The notes under the pieces: generated by a model
Told to the model about the DNA's origin: nothing
The model's input: only the letters and a program-made list of their open reading frames with translations
Databases searched by the model: none
Translations under genes and position numbers: made by a program
In this document: positions 1 to 7,263 of the stretch, one piece after another
Layout: the number at the start of each line of letters is the position of its first letter
How positions within the stretch are numbered: the stretch's first letter is position 1
Origin: JACTMI01 sp964618415
Lineage (GTDB): Bacteria; Acidobacteriota; Thermoanaerobaculia; Multivoradales; JAGPDF01
Direction of reading: 5' to 3'
DNA length: 11,894 nucleotides
Assembly: GCA_964618415.1 (NCBI GenBank)
Contig: CAZUAT010000074.1
Coordinates: forward strand, 1 to 11,894

Positions 1-361
1 GATTGTCATAGCCCCAGCGCGGCGGCAGCGGTCCGGCGGCCGGGTACCAGGTCAGCTGGCGCGGTTCGCCGCCGTTGGCCGGCACGACGTAGACCTGTTC
101 GTCACCGTCGTACTGCCCCGTGAAGGCGATCTGGCTGCCATCGGGTGAGAAGCGGGCGAACAGCTCGAGCCCGGGGTGTGCGGTCAGCCGGGTGGCCAGA
201 CCGCCCGCGGTCGAGGCGGTCCACAGGTCGCCGCCGTAGGTGAAGACGACGCGATCGCCGTGGACGTCGGGGAAGCGCAGCAGGCGGGTGGATTCGGCAG
301 CGGCCAGCGCAGGCAGCGCGACGGCTGCGGCCAGAACGAACGGTACGAGACGACGGGACAT
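1..361 (-). CDS. Tricorn-like S41 peptidase, N-terminal part (cut by window edge)
   Basis: Only the first 120 residues are visible; the rest lies beyond the left edge. The ATG at 361 has a GAGGAGG Shine-Dalgarno at 366-372. Residues 1-21 form a signal peptide: basic SRR start, hydrophobic core, and ALA-AAE as the likely cleavage area, so the protein is probably exported. What follows looks like the start of a beta-propeller of the tricorn/PD40 type: PDVHGDRVVFTYGGDLW (31-47), then HPGLELFARFSPDG (62-75), FTGQYDGDEQVYVVP (80-94) and GGEPRQLT (97-104). This pattern is typical of bacterial tricorn-like proteases, in which N-terminal propellers precede PDZ and S41 protease domains that degrade peptides; those later domains are not in view. 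It lies 77 bases downstream of ftsB on the same strand. A propeller-only or amidohydrolase-fused relative is less likely but cannot be excluded. Confidence 0.85.
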   Translation of the reverse strand, partial: MSRRLVPFVLAAAVALPALAAAESTRLLRFPDVHGDRVVFTYGGDLWTASTAGGLATRLTAHPGLELFARFSPDGSQIAFTGQYDGDEQVYVVPANGGEPRQLTWYPAAGPLPPRWGYDN

Positions 362-400
362 GGAACCTCCTCGAGTCAGACGAGCCCGATACGATGATCG

Positions 401-406
401 AGAATA
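401..406 (-). promoter_or_regulatory. Possible -10 element for the tricorn-like gene
   Basis: In the 77-base gap between ftsB and the tricorn-like gene, the minus strand reads TATTCT at 406-401. That is about 40 bases before the ATG, leaving room for a leader carrying the GAGGAGG site. No convincing -35 is seen 16-18 bases upstream, where the sequence is very GC-rich. Just after the ftsB stop the minus strand can fold a 5-bp CCGGC/GCCGG hairpin, but it has no T-tract, so I do not call a terminator. Read-through from eno-ftsB remains possible. Confidence 0.3.
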
Positions 407-438
407 CGGGCGCGGGCCCGGCCAGGTTGCGCCGGCCG

Positions 439-783
439 TCAGGGCGGCGTGCCGGCGTCCGGCGCTGCGGGCCCGGGCTCCGGCGGCAGCACGATGACCA
501 CCTCGTCGGGCCGCACGAGGCCGAGTTCGGCCCGCGCGGCCCGCTCGAGGGCGGCCGGATCCTCCTGCAGAGCGCGGATTCGGCGCCGCAGCTGCCCGAT
601 ACGGGCCTCGGTCGCGGCGACTTCGGCGGCGAGTGTCTGGGCCCGGTCGCGGGCCCGGTCGTAGTCGCGCCACCCCTTGAGGGCCATGGTGGCGAGCAGC
701 AGCACGCAGAAGACGATCAGCGCCGAGAGCAGCGACCGCAGGGGGCGCGGCCGGGCAGATTCCGCCTGAGCAGCCAGCGTCAC
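439..783 (-). CDS. ftsB: Cell division protein FtsB (DivIC/septum formation initiator family)
   Basis: A small bitopic membrane protein of 114 aa. It has a short basic cytoplasmic N-terminus, one membrane segment (about residues 17-37), a coiled coil (about 40-75), and the family's conserved close, DPAALERAARAELGLVRPDE (75-94), followed by VVIVLP. FtsB pairs with FtsL and FtsQ in the divisome and helps activate septal peptidoglycan synthesis. The start is GTG at 783, overlapping the eno stop by 4 bases (GTGA). There is no clear Shine-Dalgarno, so translation is probably coupled to eno. An eno-ftsB pair is known from Proteobacteria such as Pseudomonas, which supports the call. The tail beyond residue 100 is rich in Pro, Ala and Gly and probably disordered. 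A generic septum initiator name is the only real alternative. Confidence 0.9.
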   Translation of the reverse strand: MTLAAQAESARPRPLRSLLSALIVFCVLLLATMALKGWRDYDRARDRAQTLAAEVAATEARIGQLRRRIRALQEDPAALERAARAELGLVRPDEVVIVLPPEPGPAAPDAGTPP

Positions 784-2078
784 GTGCGCAGGCGCGGGAA
801 GGCGGTGCGGCCCGGATAGGTCGCCACCCCTTCGAGCTCCTCCTCGATGCGCAGCAGTCGGTTGTACTTGGCGACGCGGTCACTGCGGCAGGGGGCGCCG
901 GTCTTGATCTGCCCGCACCGGGTCGCCACGGCGAGGTCGGCGATCGTCGTGTCCTCGGTCTCCCCGGAGCGGTGCGACATCACGTTGGCGTAGGCGGACG
1001 TCTTGGCAAGTTCGACCGCGGCGAGCGTCTCGGTGAGCGTTCCGATCTGGTTGACCTTCACCAGCATCGCGTTGGCGAGCCCGCGGGCGATGCCGCGGCG
1101 CAGGATCTCCGGGTTGGTGACGAACAGGTCGTCGCCGACCAGCTGGACGCGATCACCCAGCGCCCGCGTGAGCTCCTGCCAGCCGTCCCAGTCGCCCTCG
1201 GCCAGGCCGTCCTCGATCGAGACCAGCGGGTAGTCGTCGCACCAGGAGGCATACTGCTCGATCAGGTCGGCAGCCGTCAGCCCGCTGCGGCCTTCTCCGG
1301 CCAGGTCGTAACGGAACACGCCGCCGTTCTCGCCTCCGAACTCGGAGGCGGCCACGTCGAGCGCCAGGGCGATCTGCTCTCCCGGGCGGTACCCGGCCGC
1401 CTCGATCGCCGCCATCAGCAGATCGAGTGCCGCCCGGCTGCCGGCCAGGTCGGGCGCGAAGCCCCCTTCGTCGCCGACCGCGGTAACCAGCTTGCGCTCG
1501 CGCAGCACCTTCTTGAGCCCGTGGTACACCTCGACTCCGGCGCGCAGGGCGTCCGAGAAGGTCGAGAAGCCGAGCGGCACCAGCATGAATTCCTGGATGT
1601 CGACCGAGTTGTCGGCGTGGGCGCCGCCGTTGAGCACGTTGAGCATCGGCACCGGCAGGACCGTGGCCGCGGGCCCTCCGAGATAGCGGTAGAGCGGCAG
1701 CTCGGCGGTCGCCGCGGCGGCGCGGGCCACGGCCAGCGAGACGCCGAGGATGGCATTGGCCCCCAGGCGGCCCTTGTTGTCGGTGCCGTCGAGCGCGATC
1801 ATCGTGCGGTCGATCAGCGCCTGGTCGCGCGCATCCATCTCTTCGAGTTCGAGCGCGATCTCCTCGGCCACGAAGTCGACCGCCTTGCGCACGCCCTTGC
1901 CGAGATAGCGCGTTCCGCCGTCGCGCAGTTCGAGTGCCTCACGGCTGCCGGTCGACGCGCCGGAGGGGACACAGGCCGTGCCCACGGCGCCACTGGCGAG
2001 TCGACAGTCGACCTCGATGGTCGGATTGCCGCGCGAGTCGAGAATTTCCCGCGCCGAGATCTCATCGATCCGAAACAT
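780..2078 (-). CDS. eno: Enolase (phosphopyruvate hydratase)
   Basis: Glycolytic enzyme interconverting 2-phosphoglycerate and phosphoenolpyruvate in the cytoplasm; 432 aa, normal family length. Visible family motifs include the N-terminal AREILDSRGNPTIEVD, the mobile loop PSGASTGSREALELRDG, GGAHADN with the catalytic-site His, VDIQEFM with a conserved Glu, and VGDEGGFAPDL with the proton-handling Glu. Magnesium ligands lie in ALDVAASEF, SIEDGL and LVGDDLFVTN. The catalytic Lys is in MLVKVNQIG, and SHRSGETED is near the C-terminus. I choose ATG 2078 because AAGGAG sits 7 bases upstream (2086-2091) and the protein then begins MFRIDEISA as in the family; an ATG six codons earlier would place the Shine-Dalgarno inside the gene. 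It is transcribed from its own promoter (2115-2143) and overlaps ftsB by 4 bases. Confidence 0.98.
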   Translation of the reverse strand: MFRIDEISAREILDSRGNPTIEVDCRLASGAVGTACVPSGASTGSREALELRDGGTRYLGKGVRKAVDFVAEEIALELEEMDARDQALIDRTMIALDGTDNKGRLGANAILGVSLAVARAAAATAELPLYRYLGGPAATVLPVPMLNVLNGGAHADNSVDIQEFMLVPLGFSTFSDALRAGVEVYHGLKKVLRERKLVTAVGDEGGFAPDLAGSRAALDLLMAAIEAAGYRPGEQIALALDVAASEFGGENGGVFRYDLAGEGRSGLTAADLIEQYASWCDDYPLVSIEDGLAEGDWDGWQELTRALGDRVQLVGDDLFVTNPEILRRGIARGLANAMLVKVNQIGTLTETLAAVELAKTSAYANVMSHRSGETEDTTIADLAVATRCGQIKTGAPCRSDRVAKYNRLLRIEEELEGVATYPGRTAFPRLRT

Positions 2079-2114
2079 CTGCTGGCTCCTTCGCACGGCT
2101 GAAACGACGAGCAG

Positions 2115-2143
2115 AGGATAGCCGCGAAAGCGCCACCGGACAA
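2115..2143 (-). promoter_or_regulatory. Sigma-70-like promoter of eno-ftsB
   Basis: Reading the minus strand, TTGTCC (2143-2138) and TATCCT (2120-2115) are separated by exactly 17 bases. This predicts a start near 2108 and a leader of about 30 bases that carries the AAGGAG site. It begins right after the sugE stop codon (2148), so eno can be transcribed independently of sugE. This is a match to consensus by eye, with no experimental support. Confidence 0.6.
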
Positions 2144-2147
2144 GGGT

Positions 2148-2477
2148 TCAGGAGGTCAGTCGCAGTCCCGCGATGCCTGCCACGACGAGTGCCAGCGAGG
2201 CGAGACGCGCCGCGGTCGCGGGCTCGTCGTAGATCACCATTCCCAGCACCGCGGTGCCGACCACGCCGATGCCGGTCCACGCGGCGTACGCCGTGCCGAT
2301 GGGCAGATCGCGCACCGCGCGGGAGAGAAACCAGAAGCTCGCGATCATGCCCGCGACCGTGGCCACCGAGGGACCGAGGCGGGTGAAGCCGCGGGTGGAC
2401 TTCAGGCCGATCGCCCACCCGACCTCGAGCAGGCCGGCGACGAGCAGCAGCAGCCAGGCGATCGTTGTCCGCGACAT
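2148..2477 (-). CDS. sugE: Guanidinium exporter SugE/Gdx (small multidrug resistance family)
   Basis: A 109-aa inner-membrane protein with four predicted membrane helices, the usual SMR length. It carries the Gdx-subtype signatures: GLLEVGWAIGLK (residues 15-26) with the essential helix-1 glutamate at 18, and GTAYAAWTGIGVVG (61-74). SMR proteins work as antiparallel dimers exchanging protons for substrate; the Gdx subtype exports guanidinium and some quaternary ammonium ions. The start is ATG 2477, because GAGGAGG lies 8 bases upstream (2486-2492) and the start matches family length. The frame stays open further upstream, but that extension has no SMR similarity. I see no guanidine riboswitch in the leader, though a 5-bp hairpin abuts the Shine-Dalgarno (2493-2510). 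It precedes eno on the same strand but eno has its own promoter. Confidence 0.93.
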   Translation of the reverse strand: MSRTTIAWLLLLVAGLLEVGWAIGLKSTRGFTRLGPSVATVAGMIASFWFLSRAVRDLPIGTAYAAWTGIGVVGTAVLGMVIYDEPATAARLASLALVVAGIAGLRLTS

Positions 2478-2492
2478 CGGAAGACCCTCCTC

Positions 2493-2510
2493 GGCGAGTC
2501 TACGGTCGCC
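2493..2510 (-). promoter_or_regulatory. Small hairpin abutting the sugE Shine-Dalgarno
   Basis: On the minus strand GGCGA (2510-2506) and TCGCC (2497-2493) can pair around the 8-base loop CCGTAGAC. The hairpin ends directly against GAGGAGG of sugE. It could influence access to the ribosome site, but a 5-bp stem in such GC-rich DNA may be chance. It does not match any guanidine riboswitch class that I can recall. Confidence 0.25.
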
Positions 2511-2633
2511 GCGCCGCGTGGCGCACCTGTGGCAGGATCGCAGCCGCTTGCAGTCGTGGCAGACAGCCCGGGTGGCACGGCCGCCGCGATCCGGGCGCGC
2601 AAGGTGACCGGGCATGCCGAGGGGAGATTCGGG

Positions 2634-4022
2634 ATGGTGGCAGGCTTCCACGTCGCGCCTCTCGTGGTCGTCGCCGCACCGGCGGCGCACGGCCTCGGGG
2701 GCGATTCGCTGCCGCTGGCGGCGCTGCTGCCGTTCGCGCTCCTGCTGCTCGCCATCGCACTGCTGCCGCTGGCGGCGCCGCACTTCTGGGAATCGAACCG
2801 CAACAAGGGACTGATCTCAGCGGCGCTCTCCCTGCCGTTCGCCGCCTGGCTCGTCCTGCGGTTCGGCAGCGCAGGGGCGCGGGCGATCGAGCACTCGATG
2901 CTCGACTACCTCTCGTTCATGGCGCTGCTCGGCTCGCTGTTCGTCATCTCGGGCGGCATCTACGTGCGCGGTTCGCTCGCCGGTACCCCGCTGTCGAACA
3001 GCGTCTTCCTCGCCATCGGCGCGGTTCTCGCGAACCTGATCGGCACGACCGGTGCGTCCATGGTGCTGCTGCGCCCATTCCTGCGCGCCAACGAGAAGCG
3101 CACCGACCGCGTGCACCAGGCGGTCTTCTTCATCTTCGTGGTCTCCAACTGCGGCGGCCTGCTGACCCCGCTCGGCGATCCGCCGCTCTTCCTCGGATTC
3201 CTCAAGGGCGTGCCGTTCGAGTGGACGCTGCGGCTGTGGCCGCAGTGGCTGATGGTCAATGGGCTGCTGATTCTGCTGTTCAGCGTGCTGGACCAGTGGA
3301 AGTTCAGCCGCGAGGAGCTCGAACGGCCGGGCTCGCAGCTCGAGGAGGTGCTGAAGCACCAGCCGCTCGGCCTGGAGGGCAAACGGAATCTCCTGCCGCT
3401 CGCCGGTGTGATCCTGGTCATCCTGGCGCGCGGACAGGCTTGGGGCACGGCGCCCGATCCGTGGCCGTTCGGCATGCAGGAGGGGCTGATGGTCGCCCTG
3501 GCGCTGGCGTCGCACCAGCTCACGCCGCGCCGCATCCACGAGGCCAACCGGTTCAGCATGGGGCCGATCGTGGAGGTCGGCGTGCTGTTCGCCGGCATCT
3601 TCGTGACCATGATCGCTCCGCTGCTCTACCTCAATGCTCACGGCAGTGCACTGGGCGTCCGTCAGCCGTGGCAGTTCTTCTGGGCCACCGGGGCACTCAG
3701 TTCGTTTCTCGACAACGCCCCGACCTACCTGACGTTTGCCGCTCTCGCCGCCGGGCAGGCCGGCATCTCCGTCGAGGGCGCGCAGTACCTCGGTGAGCTC
3801 CTCGGCCAGGGAGCCGGCGCCGTCACGACGCTGATTGCCATCTCCTGCGGCGCCGTGTTCATGGGCGCCAACACGTACATCGGCAACGGGCCGAACTTCA
3901 TGGTCAAGGCGATCGCCGAGGAGAACGGCGTCCGGATGCCGTCGTTCTTCGGCTACATGCGCTGGTCACTCGGCGTCCTGGTGCCGATCTTCCTGCTCGT
4001 CACGGTCGTCTTCTTCCGGTAG
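2634..4022 (+). CDS. Predicted sodium:proton antiporter / citrate-type transporter (CitMHS-like, IT superfamily)
   Basis: A 462-aa integral membrane protein with about 11-12 hydrophobic segments. Paired re-entrant motifs of the ion transporter superfamily are visible: NLIGTTGASMVLLRPFLRAN (134-153) followed by SNCGGLLTPLGDPPLFLGF (171-189) in the first half, and SSFLDNAPTYL (356-366) followed by GANTYIGNGPNFMVKAIAE (411-429) in the second. This architecture is shared with NhaD, ArsB and citrate-metal symporters. Relatives with the GTTGAS and PLGDPPLFLGFL motifs are usually named sodium:proton antiporter or putative citrate transporter; the true substrate is not settled by sequence. The start is ATG 2634 because GGGGAG sits 7 bases upstream (2621-2626). 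An ATG 35 codons earlier adds non-hydrophobic sequence and has no ribosome site. It diverges from sugE with a 156-base gap. Confidence 0.85.
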   Translation: MVAGFHVAPLVVVAAPAAHGLGGDSLPLAALLPFALLLLAIALLPLAAPHFWESNRNKGLISAALSLPFAAWLVLRFGSAGARAIEHSMLDYLSFMALLGSLFVISGGIYVRGSLAGTPLSNSVFLAIGAVLANLIGTTGASMVLLRPFLRANEKRTDRVHQAVFFIFVVSNCGGLLTPLGDPPLFLGFLKGVPFEWTLRLWPQWLMVNGLLILLFSVLDQWKFSREELERPGSQLEEVLKHQPLGLEGKRNLLPLAGVILVILARGQAWGTAPDPWPFGMQEGLMVALALASHQLTPRRIHEANRFSMGPIVEVGVLFAGIFVTMIAPLLYLNAHGSALGVRQPWQFFWATGALSSFLDNAPTYLTFAALAAGQAGISVEGAQYLGELLGQGAGAVTTLIAISCGAVFMGANTYIGNGPNFMVKAIAEENGVRMPSFFGYMRWSLGVLVPIFLLVTVVFFR

Positions 4023-4028
4023 CAGCCG

Positions 4029-4062
4029 CCCACCTGGCCGCAGTGCGGCAGGCCGGGGTGGG
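4029..4062 (+). other. GC-rich hairpin just after the antiporter stop codon
   Basis: An outer stem CCCACC/GGTGGG (4029-4034 with 4057-4062) encloses an inner stem GCCGC/GCGGC (4037-4041 with 4045-4049) and loop AGT. It starts seven bases after the stop codon, so it may protect the 3' end or help termination. It lacks a T-tract, so I do not call it an intrinsic terminator. The rest of the 153-base gap up to the tRNA holds only the tRNA promoter. Confidence 0.4.
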
Positions 4063-4109
4063 TCGACGTCGCGGCCGCGGTGCCCCCCCGGCTCTCCCCG
4101 ACCGCCACG

Positions 4110-4138
4110 TTGACGGCCCCCCGTCCCTGTGGCAAGAT
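4110..4138 (+). promoter_or_regulatory. Sigma-70-like promoter of the initiator tRNA gene
   Basis: TTGACG (4110-4115) and CAAGAT (4133-4138) are spaced by 17 bases. The -35 is near consensus and the -10 is a partial match. The predicted start is near 4145, about 30 bases before the mature tRNA. The sequence after the -10 is GC-rich (GCGGCCCGG), the kind of discriminator seen at stable-RNA promoters under stringent control. That regulatory reading is inference. Confidence 0.55.
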
Positions 4139-4175
4139 CAGCGGCCCGGCGACAGACCCGCCGGACACCACCGGA

Positions 4176-4252
<77 letters not shown>

Positions 4253-4265
4253 TCGCCTTCGATCG

Positions 4266-4299
4266 AAAGGGCTTCGAACCTCGAAGCCCTTTTGTTTTG
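4266..4299 (+). terminator. Intrinsic terminator of tRNA-fMet
   Basis: A perfect 12-bp stem, AAAGGGCTTCGA (4266-4277) with TCGAAGCCCTTT (4281-4292), closes a 3-base loop ACC. It is followed by a T-rich run interrupted by one G (to 4299). It begins 14 bases after the CCA end. On the minus strand the stem also lies 29 bases past the MFS gene stop (4328). Only three Ts follow the stem in that direction, so it may terminate the convergent operon weakly. Confidence 0.92.
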
Positions 4300-4327
4300 T
4301 GGGGCTTGCCTCGCTTGGGCGACGGCC

Positions 4328-5632
4328 CTACGCCCGGCGCGGGGCGGGGCCGGCGGCCGCCGCAGCGACGGTCTCGGCAGGCTGGCGGGGGACGGGCGGA
4401 GGTTCGAGCCCCAGCGCCCAGGCCACCGTGGCGGCCGTCACCGCGGCGGCGATCCAGAACGGCGACCCCATGCCGAGGAACTGGTAGGCGAACCCGGCCC
4501 AGATCGGCCCGATCAGCCGCGCCACTCCGCCCCAGACCTGCTGGACGCCCATCACCGCGCCGTGCTCGTGACCGGCGGAGTAGCGCGAGACGAGCGACGT
4601 GGTGGCCGGAAACAGCAGGGCTGTGCCGACCGGCACGAGCAGGATCAGCCCCACGAACAGCGTCAGCGAGCCGGCGAGCGGCAGCAGCCCGTAGGCGGCC
4701 GTCAGCACGAGCAGACCGTGGCGCACCACGCCGCGATCGCCGTACCGGCGCACCGCCGGTCCGAGCAGCAGGCTGCGCATGATCAGCGCCACCGTGCCGG
4801 TGAGGGTGTAGACGTAGCCGATGGTCTGCGCGGTCATGCCGAACCGATGCGACAGGTAGAGCGCCTGTACGGCGTTGATGGCGATGAACGCCATCATGCC
4901 GACGCCGTAGATCCAGATCAGGCGCGCCACCGGGCGGCGCGGATGGGCGACGATCTCGACCACGCGCGAGCGCAGCGAGCGCTGCGGCTCGCGGGTGGCC
5001 CGCGAGCGCGCCTCACTCGAGGACGACTCCGGCAGCCAGCGCTGGACGAAAATCAGGTTGACCAGGCAGAGCAGCGCCGCCGTCACCCCCGGTGCCGCCG
5101 ACAACTTCGAGCCGCTCGTGTCGAGCGAGACGACCAGGGATCCGATCGCCGGACCCAGCATCACGCCGGCGGAAGTCGCGGCCGTGATCCAGCCGAGCGC
5201 CTTCGAGCGTTCCTCCGGCACGATCGCGTCGGCGATGTAGGCCTGCACGACCCCGGTCGTCGCGCCGCCTCCGCCCTGCACGAAGCGGGACAGGAAGAGC
5301 AGGCCGATCAGCATCGGCGCGTCGACGCGATCCATTGCCCACTGCGAGCAGGCGAGCGCGAACAGGCCGTGGGCCACCGCGGCGATCGAGATGCCCGCCA
5401 TCAGTACCGGCCGCCGGCCGTGGCGATCCGACAGGCGACCCCAGGCGGGCGCGGTCATCAGCTGCGCCACGGCGTAAGTCGAGATCATCGCGGTGATCAG
5501 CCACGGCGAGGCCCCCAGCCCCTCGGCGTAAAGCGGCTGCAGAGGCAGGATCATCAGGAAGCCGACCATGTCGACGAACACGGTCAGCATCAGCGCCCAC
5601 AGGCGCCCGAGCGAAGCCGGCGCGGCGGTCAA
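4328..5632 (-). CDS. MFS transporter, drug:proton antiporter-like (TetA-type DHA1), last gene of the ABC operon
   Basis: A 434-aa protein with about 12 membrane segments and a polar central loop rich in Ser, Arg and Glu (around residues 203-225). Family marks are FVDMVGFLMILPLQPLY in helix 1 (19-35), the loop 2-3 motif GRLSDRHGRRP (65-75), and a later SRFVQGGGGA stretch. These point to the proton-driven efflux branch that includes tetracycline and multidrug exporters; the substrate cannot be read from sequence. The start is probably TTG at 5632, which overlaps the permease stop as TTGA. No in-frame ATG or GTG precedes residue 15, and starting there would trim helix 1. No ribosome site is seen, so translational coupling is likely. 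The C-terminus is an Ala/Pro-rich tail. Its placement with an ABC importer is unusual. Confidence 0.88.
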   Translation of the reverse strand: MTAAPASLGRLWALMLTVFVDMVGFLMILPLQPLYAEGLGASPWLITAMISTYAVAQLMTAPAWGRLSDRHGRRPVLMAGISIAAVAHGLFALACSQWAMDRVDAPMLIGLLFLSRFVQGGGGATTGVVQAYIADAIVPEERSKALGWITAATSAGVMLGPAIGSLVVSLDTSGSKLSAAPGVTAALLCLVNLIFVQRWLPESSSSEARSRATREPQRSLRSRVVEIVAHPRRPVARLIWIYGVGMMAFIAINAVQALYLSHRFGMTAQTIGYVYTLTGTVALIMRSLLLGPAVRRYGDRGVVRHGLLVLTAAYGLLPLAGSLTLFVGLILLVPVGTALLFPATTSLVSRYSAGHEHGAVMGVQQVWGGVARLIGPIWAGFAYQFLGMGSPFWIAAAVTAATVAWALGLEPPPVPRQPAETVAAAAAGPAPRRA

Positions 5633-7263
5633 GCGGCGCGCTCGCGTCCGAACAGCAGGAAGATCCCCGCCGACAGCGCGGTGAGCAGCACGCCGTAGGC
5701 TGCCGCCACGCCGGTCTCCTGCAGGCGCAGGTTGGACAGGATCTCGATGGCGATCGGGCGGGACTCGAAGGTGTACAGCACGATGGAGAGCACGAAGTCG
5801 CCGAACACGCCGATGAAGGCCAGCATGGCACCGGCCGCGAGCGCCGGACGCAGCATCGGAACGGTTACGCGCCGCAGGGTGCGAAGTTTTCCGGCTCCGA
5901 GCGAGGCGGCTGCCTCCTCGACGCCGGCGTCGAGCTGGGCGAGCCCGGCCTGGGCCGCGCGGCCGGTCGCCGGCAGGCTACGCACGAGATACGCGAGCGG
6001 CAGGATCGCCACTGTGCCGACCAGCAGCAGGCGTCCGGCCCAGGGCTGCTGAACGCTCATCGTCGTCGCGATCGCCACCGCGAAGGCGGTCGCCGGCACT
6101 GCCCACGGCAGGCCGATGAGCAGCTCCGCGGCGCGGCCGAGCCGGCCGCCGCGCCGGGCCACCCGCGCGGCGGCGAAGCCGAGGACCAGAGCGAGCACGG
6201 TGGCGAGGCCGGCCATCCAGAGTGAGTTGACGACCGGCCGCAACGCCTCGGCGCCGGCGAGCATCTTGCGGTAGTTGTCGAGCCCCAGACGCGGCGGCAG
6301 CCACTCGGTCGTCCAGCTGCCGCGCGGCACCAGCGACAGCAGGCCGAGGATCAGGTGCGGCGCCAGCAGCAGCAGCGCGAACAGCCAGCCGAGCAGGGCA
6401 GATGCGGCTCGGGCCGGACGCGAGATCAGCCGCCGCCGCGCCGGCGGCGTGCCGCGCTGGCGGCCGGCCGGGTCGCCCCGCTCGAGCCGCCGAGCCACCA
6501 GCAGGCCGGCGATGGCAACCAGCGTCAGGACGACCACCTGGACCTCGGCGAGGTCGGTGTCGCCGTTCTGCTTGGCGGCCAGGATCTGCGTCGTCATCAC
6601 CCGGTACGAGCCGCCGAAGATGTACGGGGCCGAGAACGAGCCGAGCGCGGTGAGAAAGGTGAGCACCGCGGCGCTCGCCAGAGCCGGCCGCAGGGCGGGC
6701 AGCGTGATGCGCAGGAAGCGGCGCCGCCGGCCGGCGCCGAGCGACGCGCCGGCCTCGAGCAGCGAGCCGTCGAAACGGGCCAGGGCGGCGCGGGTGAACA
6801 GGTAGAAGTAGACGTACATCGAGTAGGCGTGGACGACGAGGATCGCCCCGGCCCCCGACAGTCGCCAGGGGGCCGCCTCGAGCCCGAGGACGGCCATCAC
6901 CAGGCGCGTGCCGACGCCCGACTCTCCCCACAGGTAGAGAAAGGCGATCACTCCCACCAGCGGCGGCAGTGCGACCGGCAGGGCGACCAGCTCGGCGAGG
7001 GTGCGGCGACCGGGGAACTCCGTGCGGGCAAACAGGAACGCGAGCGGTACGCCGATCGCCGCGGCCAGGACAACGGTCCAGGCGGAGATCCAGAGGCTGC
7101 GGCCGAGGGCCAGCCACTCGGCGGGGCGCCGGGCAAATTCGACGAACGCCGCTCCCGGTCCGGCCGGGGTGGCGAGGGCGGAGGCGAAGGTGACCAGCAG
7201 CGGCCAGCCGACCAGCCAGATCAGCGTCAGGACGACCAGCAGGTCGAGGCGGCGTCGCGTCAT
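5629..7263 (-). CDS. ABC importer permease, two fused transmembrane domains (FbpB/ThiP type)
   Basis: A 544-aa inner-membrane protein formed by two homologous binding-protein-dependent permease domains in one chain. Each carries an EAA coupling loop that docks on the ATPase: EAGASLGAGRRRRFLRITLP (170-189) and EAAASLGAGKLRTLRRVTVP (450-469). The halves are joined by a basic, proline-containing stretch (about 258-286). This fused layout is typical of iron(III) and thiamine importers. The start is ATG 7263, which overlaps the ATPase stop by ATGA; the open frame continues upstream only inside the ATPase gene and without similarity. It ends in a TTGA overlap with the MFS gene. Substrate specificity cannot be assigned from the permease. 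Confidence 0.93.
   Translation of the reverse strand: MTRRRLDLLVVLTLIWLVGWPLLVTFASALATPAGPGAAFVEFARRPAEWLALGRSLWISAWTVVLAAAIGVPLAFLFARTEFPGRRTLAELVALPVALPPLVGVIAFLYLWGESGVGTRLVMAVLGLEAAPWRLSGAGAILVVHAYSMYVYFYLFTRAALARFDGSLLEAGASLGAGRRRRFLRITLPALRPALASAAVLTFLTALGSFSAPYIFGGSYRVMTTQILAAKQNGDTDLAEVQVVVLTLVAIAGLLVARRLERGDPAGRQRGTPPARRRLISRPARAASALLGWLFALLLLAPHLILGLLSLVPRGSWTTEWLPPRLGLDNYRKMLAGAEALRPVVNSLWMAGLATVLALVLGFAAARVARRGGRLGRAAELLIGLPWAVPATAFAVAIATTMSVQQPWAGRLLLVGTVAILPLAYLVRSLPATGRAAQAGLAQLDAGVEEAAASLGAGKLRTLRRVTVPMLRPALAAGAMLAFIGVFGDFVLSIVLYTFESRPIAIEILSNLRLQETGVAAAYGVLLTALSAGIFLLFGRERAA

Noticed and set aside
2079..2096. Enolase start six codons earlier at 2096.
   Set aside because: The AAGGAG ribosome site lies between the two ATGs, correctly spaced for 2078, and family alignment begins there.
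2478..2615. In-frame extension of SugE upstream containing CHDC and CHRC, spaced like a small zinc ribbon.
   Set aside because: A strong Shine-Dalgarno (GAGGAGG) sits 8 bases before the ATG at 2477, and SMR proteins are about 105-110 aa. The frame is open simply because the GC-rich gap lacks stops.
2478..2633. Guanidine (ykkC or mini-ykkC) riboswitch upstream of sugE; an ACGA segment in a short CACGAC context drew attention.
   Set aside because: The flanking bases do not form the paired stem-loops required, and the conserved class I and III segments are missing.
4253..4327. Possible attachment-site repeat downstream of the tRNA, as tRNA genes are common integration sites.
   Set aside because: The only structure is the intrinsic terminator. 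I found no repeat of the tRNA 3' end and no integrase or foreign-looking gene in the window.
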